Positions 57,001 through 62,173 of a stretch of 64,000 nucleotides of DNA are shown here, piece after piece (the stretch's first letter is position 1; each line of letters begins with the position of its first letter). Both the position numbers and the translations under genes were made by a program. Source of the DNA: Pseudomonas petrae (GTDB lineage: Bacteria; Pseudomonadota; Gammaproteobacteria; Pseudomonadales; Pseudomonadaceae); the NCBI RefSeq assembly GCF_021728295.1, contig NZ_JAKJXE010000012.1:1-64000 (forward strand), read 5' to 3'. The notes beneath the pieces are model-generated. The model did not search any database. It had not been told where the DNA came from and worked only from the letters and a program-made list of their open reading frames with translations.

Positions 57001-60000
57001 CGGCGCAGGCACAGCCGCCCAGTACCAGACGGCGATTCAGTCGATCACCTTCGACAACACCTCCCATGACCCGTCGAAAGTCGACCGCATCATCAACATC
57101 AGCATCGACGACGGCAGCACGGTCAACAACATCGCGTCCACGACCTCGACGATCCACATCACCACGGTCAACGATGTACCGACCGTGAGCACTGCATCGG
57201 TTGGTTTCACTGAAAACGACGCGGCGGTCTCGATCGTCAAGAACCTGAACCTGGCCGACGTCGACAACACCACCCTGAGCAAGGCCGTGGTGTCGGTCGA
57301 CGTGAAGGCGGGCGACGTACTGACCTTCACCGGCACTGCGCCGAAAGGCGTCAGCGTGGTAGAAACCCACAACGATGCAGGCCTGGTGAACGGCTTCAAG
57401 ATCACCGGCATCGCGACCGTTGACCAGTACAAAGCGCTGATCCAGTCGATCACCTTCAACAGCCCGGGCGACAACCCTCAGGCGGGTGACCGTGCCGTGA
57501 CGGTTCAAGTGACCGACTCCGGCGCGAAAGGTGACGGTACCGGTACGCAGGATTCGCTGGTTGCCGGCAGCAAGATCTCGGTCACCGCCGTGAACGACGC
57601 GCCAGTCATCGGCCATACCGGCGATGGCAAGGAATTCGGCAACACCTGGAACGAAACCCTGGTCGGCGGCGATGTCACCGCGCCGGGCAAAGGTCCAGGC
57701 TTGATCGCTCGCGACTTCACCGTGAGCGATGCCGACAGCCAGACGCTGCAAAGCGCCACTGTCACGCTGACCAACTACAAGGCGGGTGATCTGCTGGCGA
57801 TCGGCAACACCGCTGGCCTGAGCTACACCACCACCGACATCGTCACCAACAACGTCGTGACCGGCAAGGTCATCACGTTCGGTGCGGGCACGGCCGCTCA
57901 GTACCAGACGGCGATCTCGTCGATCACCTTCGACAGCACGTCCCACGACCCTGTCAAAGACGACCGCATCATCAACATCAGCGTCAACGACGGCAGCGCC
58001 ACCAATAACATCGCCAACACCACGTCGACGATCCACATCACGACGGTCAACGATGTTCCGGTGGCCAACGCCACGACCGGCACCGGTAACGAAGACAGCC
58101 CGGCCATCGCCGTGACGCTGAGCGCAACCGACGTGGACAGCAAAATCGACCACTTCAACCTGGTCGACATGGCCGCACACGGCACGTTCTACGCCGATGC
58201 GGCGGGCAAGGTCGCGCTGACCAGCCTGAGCAACATCGTGGCAGTCGGCAACGCTGCAACGGTGTTCTTCAAGCCGGCCGCCGATTGGGCGGGCAGCACC
58301 TCGTTCACCTACAAGGCAGTCGACGATCAGGGTCTGGCGAGTTCGGTCAAAGCCACCGGCACCATCAATGTGGCGCCTGTCGCCGATCAACCGCTGGTGA
58401 CGCTGGGCTCCGGCGTCGTTCAGTCGACCGGTCTGGTCAAGGACGTTTACGTCGGCACGCTGAAAGGCATGGGCACCGACGGCAACGGCGCGAATGAAGC
58501 GACCATCAAGGCCGGCTTCAACACCACCGTTGCGTCGACCTCTCACACCGTCGCCGCCGATGCGCAGGACTCTTCCGTAGCTGTCGGCACCGGCACCAAG
58601 TTGTCCGGTCTGGTCTACATGGAAGCCGGCCACACTTACACCTTCTCCGGGACTGCGGACGACAGCCTGCTGATCACCGTGGCGGGCCAGACCGCCGCCA
58701 ACGCCACATGGGGCGCGGGTGGCAAGATCCAGAGCGCGGGCTTCACGCCAACGGAGTCCGGCTACTACACCCTGGACATCTACCACTACAACCAGGCGGG
58801 CCCGGGCAGTTACAACATCAGCCTCACCGACAAGAACATCAGCACCAACGCCACCCAGACCGTGGCGCTGAACAGCACCAACGTGCTGCTGTTCGCAACG
58901 GTCGATGACCTCAAGGCGTCCGGCCTGAACGTCTCGCCGTTGCACGAAGGCACGGTTGGCAGCGGTGAGGGTTACTACACCGGTTACGAGCTGAACCACG
59001 GCACCGAAGGCGCCGCGATCAAGCTGAGCCCGGTCCAGGCGGTGTTCGGTGACAGCCTCGACGGTTCGGAGACTCACGTCACGACCCTGAGCGGCGGCGC
59101 ACCGGCCGGCTCGATCCTGACCGACGCAGCGGGCCACACGGCCACCGTGACGACTCATGTCGAAAACGGCAAAACCGTGATGGACACGATCGATGTCAGC
59201 AAATTCGACCTGTCGACGCTGAGCATCACCACGCCTGACTACTTCAGCGGCAAATTCACGCTGAACGTTACGGCGACGGCGACTGAAGCGACGGTTCCGG
59301 GCGTCCCAAGCGCTGTAGCCAGCGCCAGCGACAGCAAGGCGATCACGGTCACTGTCGAGCCTCAGACCTACACCTCGAGTGAAGGCCTGGCCGGCACCGA
59401 CCCGACGCCGATCAACGGCACTACCGGTGGCGACATCATTGTTGCCGACGTCAGCGGCACGACCATCGTGCAGGGCAAGAGCTACAACATCGCCTTCATC
59501 GTCGACAGCTCGGGCAGCATGGGCAAAACCCTCGACACGGCGAAGACCCAGTTGCAGTCGGTTTTCGAGAAACTGGCGAACGGCGCCCAGACGGCCAACG
59601 CCGGCAAGATCAACGTGCTGCTGGTGGATTTCGACACCAACGTACGCTCGACCGTCTCCGTGGACATGTCTGACAAGGCTGCTGCGCTGAAAACATTGGC
59701 CGCTGCTCTGGCGACCATGACATCGGGCGGTACCACCAACTACGAAGATGCGTTCAAGACTACGGCGAACTGGTTTGCCGGCTTGAACAGCACCAACCCG
59801 ACGGGCGAGAACCGCACTTACTTCATCACCGACGGCGAGCCTAACGTTTACCAGAACACCAGTACGGTGCTCGGTACGGTGAACGGCACGGCCATTACAT
59901 TGGCGACGGGCCTGGAAAGCTGGCATCTGGGCAGCACGTATTCGGTGAACGGCAAAGTCGCCATCGACACCGTGGGCCACGTGTACAGCTACGCCAGCAG

Positions 60001-60988
60001 CACGACCGGCAAGCTGATGGGCACCCTCGCAAGCCACGCCGACGGTATGGGCGGTCAGGAATACAGCCTGAATTCACCTGAAACCAACGGCAGCAGCGTC
60101 GTGCTGGCTGAAGCGGACACCGGTTACGCACTGCTGCTGAAGCAGTCGCCGACCATCGAAGCGATCGGCCTGAACTCGGCGGTCAAGACGAGCACGCTCA
60201 ACCACTACGACAGCGACGGTCACGCGCAGACCAACGTCAACGCCGATGACTTGGCGAAAGCGGTACTGGGCGACCAGAAAGCAATCGCTCCGGGCAGCGA
60301 CACCCTGAACGGTGGCGACGGCAATGACCTCCTGTTCGGTGATCTGATCACCTTCAACACGCAGGGCGGCATCACAGCGCTGAAGGCTTTCGCGGCAGAT
60401 ACCTTGCACGTCAACGTGTCGACCATCGATGACAAGACACTGCACTCGTTCGTGACCAACAACCTTGACGCAGTAGCTCACCTGGCGAACTCCTCGTCAA
60501 CGTCGCAGGATGGTAACGACACCCTGCTGGGCGGTAATGGCAATGACATCCTGTTCGGCCAGGGTGGCGACGACATCCTCAACGGTGGCAACGGCAACGA
60601 CATACTGATGGGTGGTAAAGGCAACGACATCCTTACCGGTGGCGCAGGTGCCGATACATTCGCCTGGAAAGCGGGCGACACCAACAGCGGTGGCTTTGAC
60701 GTGATCAAGGACTTCAACAAGGATGGTGGCGACCGGATTGACCTGCGTGACCTGCTGCAAGGTGAAGACACCGATACCCTCAGCAAGTACCTGCAAGTCA
60801 CCAACGATGGCCATGACACCATTCTGCAAGTCAGCACCACCGGGCAGTTCGCGTCGAACGTCTCTGCGGCTGCCGCGGCGACCACGGCCGATGTGCACAT
60901 CAAGGTGGAAGGGGTGACCTGGAGCAATGCCATGGTCAACTCGCTGGTGAGCGGTGCGGATCCGACCATCAAAGTCGATCACCACTGA
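48080..60988 (+). CDS. lapA: Giant LapA-type RTX biofilm adhesin
   Basis: The 4302-residue surface adhesin starts with the LapA retention module (SSVVAIVKSIVGQVVAVSPEG) and a LapG-type cleavage motif TAAG at 107-110. After a linker come three Calx-beta-like repeats (about 175-490) and many cadherin-like repeats (about 500-2340). A lectin/carbohydrate-binding-like module (about 2360-2505), more repeats, a PA14-like domain (about 3450-3590) and a von Willebrand A domain with MIDAS motif DSSGS (D3809) follow. RTX nonapeptides and an uncleaved type I secretion signal end the protein. It should be exported by LapEBC and held at the surface until LapG cuts it. It could equally be called MapA-like; locus order favours LapA. 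Confidence 0.93.
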   Translation: MSSVVAIVKSIVGQVVAVSPEGIRRVLIEGDRLFTGEQVLTGPGGAVTLQLADGRQLDIGRDSQWSADAPASTTDLAEATAQAAPSVAELQQAIAAGADPTKDLEATAAGPQAAPGDGGNAGGGHSVVMLTETAGEVSPTIGFPTNGLGTTAAPPPTLSNGLAIDNGNGNTVVPQPTGTVTLTATQTLTEAGGALVYTANVTQAPTSDLTITLSNGSTIVVRGGDTSGSTTVQVADINTPYIDPSVISTTITGTTGGGGLVVTTDPTPAVTTITDTIDTTTVSLSAAPTSVEGTSITYTATLTNPAQTQVNVTLSDGSTITIRAGESTGSVVVAAPANDVYNTNTVISTTITGATGGNFESLVPNPAPAVVQIVDTIDTTVASITGTQSVVEGQAATYTITLSNPAQTEVTINLTYSGTAANGTDYTQVVSVKIPANSSSVTFDLNTLNDTIPEGVENVTVAIGAITGGNFENIVASATNGSVTTTITDNDSLPVVDPNGGGNGTNSETTFTEGQAGVSIADQLTVTDADSPTLQGAKVTLTNAQDADTLVVGSPNANIAVTTATVNGQIVLTLTGAATAAEYEAVIKSITFQNSSQDPSVADRTITVTVNDGQNDSVPATSIVHVVAVNDAPTVTFTSTDYVENGAPQALVNNLQIGDVDGGQLSGAKITVTGVQAEDLIASPSFQGGNTGTTASGISYTLGNDANGNVVIQLSGNASIADYTTLINSITYANSSDAPITTPRGVTIEVTDVDTHGTNNLTGSATGEVDITPVNDAPTVIDASGKGDEDTTIAVKLTGTDVDGTIDHFNLVTLAANGTFYADAAGTQALTNLSNIAATANGATIYFKPNANWAGDTSFTYTAVDNQGQPAGAPANGIINVTPVADAPIVTVADAQGAEDTAIKLTLSTALVDTDGSESLGPLVVSGIPVGAVLTDGTHSYTSIPTGDGAVYIDGWDLNNLTITPPKDFNGPITLQVSSTSTEGANKDSATTTQPLIVNVTPVNDGPAVNFDSVTYTENGAPIALVNNFSITDIDSTQLSSAKITLTGIQAEDLVVSQYYKGGTTGVTDLGITYTLSNDANGNIVIDLTGNASVANYETLIKSLTYADNSENPSTVPRGVTISVTDLDANGTTNLTAVHDGQINVIAVNDAPTVNAALGQGDEDTAIAVKLTGADVDGTIDHFNLVTMAEHGKFYADAAGTQELTNLSNIAASNNSATIYFKPDANWAGDTNFTYTAVDNQNLPAGAPANGIINVTPVADAPIVTVADAQGNEDSAIKLNVSTALVDTDGSESLGPFVVSGIPVGAVLTDGTHSYTSIPTGDGAVYINGWDLTNLTITPPKDFNGPITLQVSSTSTELTGQSATTTVPLTVNVGPVNDAPTVTFTNPDYVENGAPQALVSNLQIGDVDSSQLSSAKITLTGIQAEDLIVSQYYKGGNSGTTDLGISYNLSNDANGNIVIDLTGKASIADYTTLINSITYANSSDNPSTTPRGVTIEVTDVDANGTNNLSGSATGEIDVTAVNDAPTVNTASGQGNEDTLIAVKLTGADVDGTIGHFNLVNAPANGTFYSDAAGTQPLTNLSNIVASNNGATIYFKPDANWAGDTNFTYTAVDNQNLPAGTPATGTINVTPVADAPIVTVTNAQGAEDSAIKISVGTALVDTDGSESLSGLTVGGIPVGAVLTDGKNSYTSIPTGDGKVVIDGWDLTKLTLTPPADFNGPITLQVSSTSTELTGQKATTTESLTVNVAPVNDAPVVNAASGAGNEDTTIAVKLSGSDVDGTIGHFNLVSAPAHGTFYSDAAGTQPLTNLSNIAASNNGATIYFKPDANWAGDTNFTYTAVDNQNLPAGVPATGTINVTPVADAPIVTVTTAQGDEDTAIKISVGTALVDTDGSESLSGLTVGGIPVGGVLTDGTHTYTSISTGDGKVVIDGWDLTKLTLTPPADFNGSITLQVSSTSTELTGQKATTTESLTVNVAPVNDAPVVNAASGAGNEDTIVAVKLTGSDVDGTIDHFNLVNTPANGTFYSDAAGTQPLTNLNDITATNNGATIYFKPDANWNGSTPFTYTAVDNQGLASTTPATGTITVTPVNDAPVVNFGSITYTENGAPIAIVKDFSITDVDSTELSSAKITLTGIKGEDLIVSQYYKGGTDGSTDLGIKYTLSNDANGNIVIDLTGKASVANYETLIKSITYADNSENPSTTPRGVTIAVTDADANGTNNLTVVHDSQINVIAVNDAPVTKPAAATGDEDNTIAVKLTGTDVDGTIDHFNLVNLGQHGTFYADTAGTQALDGTSVIKATGNSATVYFKPDGDWSGSTKFTYTAVDNQGQADTTPATGTITVNPVTDTPALSLVDDQTVASLNVNGATTTVIGNIGSGAWHTDNSGGTVEIRTPGTYGVAGNSNNSQVLELERNSGDPSNLYTNINAKAGATYSVSVDYSVRAGAVDNSLINVFWGGKLVGTLSNTMVGLKTYTFDVPVTTDGSAKLEFKAGDANSLGGVVNNISVTEHLNSGLEDNAILLSTIKAATTDVDGSESLTVSMKGIPVGASLSDGTHTFNATAGATATDVTDWDLSKLKLTPPANFSGDIALTVTATAQDGAAAPVSKDLTFNVHVAAVADAPTVIAPAVTGPEDTAIHLNIGTTLVDNDGSESLTHLTVSGVPVGAVVTDGTHSYTSTAGGNGTAALDGWDLTKVTITPPENFNGQINLIVNSTSTELNGPSATTQQPLTVTVTPVNDAPVVNFGSITYTENGAPIAIVKDFSIADIDSTQLSSAKITLTGIQAEDLVVSQYYKGGTDGTTDLGIKYTLSNDANGNIVIDLTGKASVANYETLIKSITYADNSDNPNTAPRGVTIAVTDADANGTDNLTVVHNSQINVIAVNDAPVIGHTGTGKEFGNTWNETLVGGDVTAPGKGPGQIARDFTLNDADSTTLKSATVTLTNFKDGDVLNVGKPGALTYTVSDVKDASGAVTGKTITFGAGTAAQYQTAIQSITFDNTSHDPSKVDRIINISIDDGSTVNNIASTTSTIHITTVNDVPTVSTASVGFTENDAAVSIVKNLNLADVDNTTLSKAVVSVDVKAGDVLTFTGTAPKGVSVVETHNDAGLVNGFKITGIATVDQYKALIQSITFNSPGDNPQAGDRAVTVQVTDSGAKGDGTGTQDSLVAGSKISVTAVNDAPVIGHTGDGKEFGNTWNETLVGGDVTAPGKGPGLIARDFTVSDADSQTLQSATVTLTNYKAGDLLAIGNTAGLSYTTTDIVTNNVVTGKVITFGAGTAAQYQTAISSITFDSTSHDPVKDDRIINISVNDGSATNNIANTTSTIHITTVNDVPVANATTGTGNEDSPAIAVTLSATDVDSKIDHFNLVDMAAHGTFYADAAGKVALTSLSNIVAVGNAATVFFKPAADWAGSTSFTYKAVDDQGLASSVKATGTINVAPVADQPLVTLGSGVVQSTGLVKDVYVGTLKGMGTDGNGANEATIKAGFNTTVASTSHTVAADAQDSSVAVGTGTKLSGLVYMEAGHTYTFSGTADDSLLITVAGQTAANATWGAGGKIQSAGFTPTESGYYTLDIYHYNQAGPGSYNISLTDKNISTNATQTVALNSTNVLLFATVDDLKASGLNVSPLHEGTVGSGEGYYTGYELNHGTEGAAIKLSPVQAVFGDSLDGSETHVTTLSGGAPAGSILTDAAGHTATVTTHVENGKTVMDTIDVSKFDLSTLSITTPDYFSGKFTLNVTATATEATVPGVPSAVASASDSKAITVTVEPQTYTSSEGLAGTDPTPINGTTGGDIIVADVSGTTIVQGKSYNIAFIVDSSGSMGKTLDTAKTQLQSVFEKLANGAQTANAGKINVLLVDFDTNVRSTVSVDMSDKAAALKTLAAALATMTSGGTTNYEDAFKTTANWFAGLNSTNPTGENRTYFITDGEPNVYQNTSTVLGTVNGTAITLATGLESWHLGSTYSVNGKVAIDTVGHVYSYASSTTGKLMGTLASHADGMGGQEYSLNSPETNGSSVVLAEADTGYALLLKQSPTIEAIGLNSAVKTSTLNHYDSDGHAQTNVNADDLAKAVLGDQKAIAPGSDTLNGGDGNDLLFGDLITFNTQGGITALKAFAADTLHVNVSTIDDKTLHSFVTNNLDAVAHLANSSSTSQDGNDTLLGGNGNDILFGQGGDDILNGGNGNDILMGGKGNDILTGGAGADTFAWKAGDTNSGGFDVIKDFNKDGGDRIDLRDLLQGEDTDTLSKYLQVTNDGHDTILQVSTTGQFASNVSAAAAATTADVHIKVEGVTWSNAMVNSLVSGADPTIKVDHH
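49969..53330 (+). repeat. Three tandem ~1.12-kb super-repeats inside the adhesin
   Basis: Each super-repeat encodes an ordered A-B-C triplet. A is about 145 residues (YVENGAPQAL ... NDANGN ... SITYANSS), B about 105 (GDEDTTIAVKL ... VDGTIDHFNLV ... IYFKP), and C about 120 (LVDTDGSESL ... SGIPVGAVLTDGTHSY ... GWDL). Copies begin near 49969, 51091 and 52210. Beyond them the order loosens to B-C-B-A-B, and more single A, B and C copies occur to about 59.4 kb. Confidence 0.85.
60292..60660 (+). repeat. RTX calcium-binding nonapeptide blocks
   Basis: Two blocks of GGxGxDxUx repeats are visible: a short one (GGDGNDLLFGD, from 60310) and a longer run with GGNGNDILFG, GGDDILNG, GGNGNDILMG, GGKGNDILTG and GGAGADTF (60530-60660). 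They precede the secretion signal and should fold with Ca2+ after export. Confidence 0.93.
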
Positions 60989-61018
60989 TAGCTGAGTCGC
61001 GAGAGCTGTTGTACTGTG

Positions 61019-61045
61019 CTGGCACCCGTCGCTGACGGGTGCCAG
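61019..61045 (+). terminator. Strong hairpin between the adhesin and the next gene
   Basis: CTGGCACCCGTC-GCT-GACGGGTGCCAG is a perfect 12-bp stem with a three-base loop, 30 bases after the adhesin stop. No T-run follows, so it may be a partial terminator, an mRNA 3'-end stabiliser or a processing site. Confidence 0.55.
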
Positions 61046-61071
61046 CCCGGTTACTCCCTGAGGAATGAGTC

Positions 61072-61410
61072 ATGTTTTACGTTCAGCGCGATGCCGATGG
61101 AACGCTAGTTCGCGTGGAAGCAACGGCGTTCGCCGAAGCGAGCGAGCAACTGCCGCCCGATGACCATCAGGTGCAAGCCTGGTTTGCCAACGAAGTGGTC
61201 GAGAAAAGCCTGATCCAGCTCAAGTCCAGCGACATGGACATGATCCGGGTACTGGACGACTTGATTCAGGTCCTGACCAGCAAAGGCATCCTCAACATCA
61301 CCGACCTCCCCTCCGCCGCACAGGCGAAATTGATGGATCGTACCCAGGCCCGAGAAACACTGGGCGGCCTGAGTGACTTGATCAATGATGATGAACAACG
61401 GCTGATCTGA
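61072..61410 (+). CDS. Small uncharacterised protein downstream of the adhesin
   Basis: The 112-residue, acidic protein follows a GAGGAA ribosome binding site. Its N-terminus MFYVQRDADGTLVRVEATAF is a short beta-hairpin-like segment. A central helical stretch (ANEVVEKSLIQLKSSDMDMIRVLDDLIQVLTSKGI) and a C-terminal helix (AAQAKLMDRTQARETLGGL) follow. There is no signal peptide or membrane helix, so it is cytoplasmic. I recall relatives in pseudomonads labelled tryptophan-synthase-beta-like, a name that says nothing on function. It lies 83 bases after lapA in the same direction. Confidence 0.8.
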   Translation: MFYVQRDADGTLVRVEATAFAEASEQLPPDDHQVQAWFANEVVEKSLIQLKSSDMDMIRVLDDLIQVLTSKGILNITDLPSAAQAKLMDRTQARETLGGLSDLINDDEQRLI

Positions 61411-61760
61411 AGCCCGTTTTTCGTACACGCCTTCCTGCAAAGACGTGCTTTCGAGCCGCAAACTCGATCCCGTGGTTGTGACGGCATGCTGCCACACAGC
61501 TCACAGTGCACGTGTGGTGAGCTTGCTCACGAAGACAGCATTTCAGCCGCTGAAGATGTAGCGGATGTGCCGACCTTTTCGCGAGCAAGCTCGCTCCCAC
61601 CATTTCACGCCCGCATCCAAAATCCGCGTCGAATGCAAATACCCCTGTAGGAGCAATCGGAGGTTACGACGGTCGCGAAAGCGGCGGGGCTGTGACATCA
61701 ATGTCGTCTGGCACACCGCATTAGCGGGCAGGCGCGCATCTGCCTGTAGACGCAGACCGA
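61411..61760. repeat. Gene-free stretch with a degenerate REP-like pair
   Basis: No gene is supported in these 350 bases. Imperfect inverted arms, GTGGTGAGCTTGCTCACGAA (from 61513) and TTCGCGAGCAAGCTCGCTCCCAC (to 61600), look like a third, diverged REP type. A solitary CTGTAGGAGCAATCGG fragment near 61645 may be another decayed end. Confidence 0.6.
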
Positions 61761-62081
61761 TCAGTACTGCTTACGTCGAACCTTGATATCGCCCTGCTGG
61801 TATTGCTGATACCCGGTGTAGGGCAGCAGCACGGTATCGGCGACCGCGGAAAGGGCCATGTCCAGTGCAATGGTGGCCGCAGACCAGTGCGGCCCGGAAA
61901 CCGGCGGGGCGTTCAAGGTGCAGAACTGATAGACAGCCCCGCTGTAGGCACGGGGTATGGACTGGCAATTGGAGCTGTGGCGCGCCAGTGTATCCCCGGC
62001 CCCTTTTTCGTCGTTGAGGGTCTTGATGGTGCCGCATCCTGTGAGGGTTGCCATCATTAATGCTGCAGTCCATCGCTTCAT
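61761..62081 (-). CDS. YceK/YidQ-like small lipoprotein
   Basis: The 106-residue protein has a lipoprotein signal with lipobox LTGC (cysteine at residue 16), then TIKTLNDEKGAG and the YceK-family pattern (IPRAYSGAVYQF ... SGPHWSAATIALDMALSAVADTVLLPYT). It is probably lipid-anchored in the outer membrane. Function unknown. It lies 92 bases downstream of lapD in the same direction and could be in its transcript. Confidence 0.83.
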   Translation of the reverse strand: MKRWTAALMMATLTGCGTIKTLNDEKGAGDTLARHSSNCQSIPRAYSGAVYQFCTLNAPPVSGPHWSAATIALDMALSAVADTVLLPYTGYQQYQQGDIKVRRKQY

Positions 62082-62173
62082 AAAAGTGCTTCCATTGTTT
62101 GATTATGCGAAAACATCAGGAGTGCTTCAGCCAGCATCATTGCGGCTCACCGGCAGGCGCATTCCTCGGTCAA

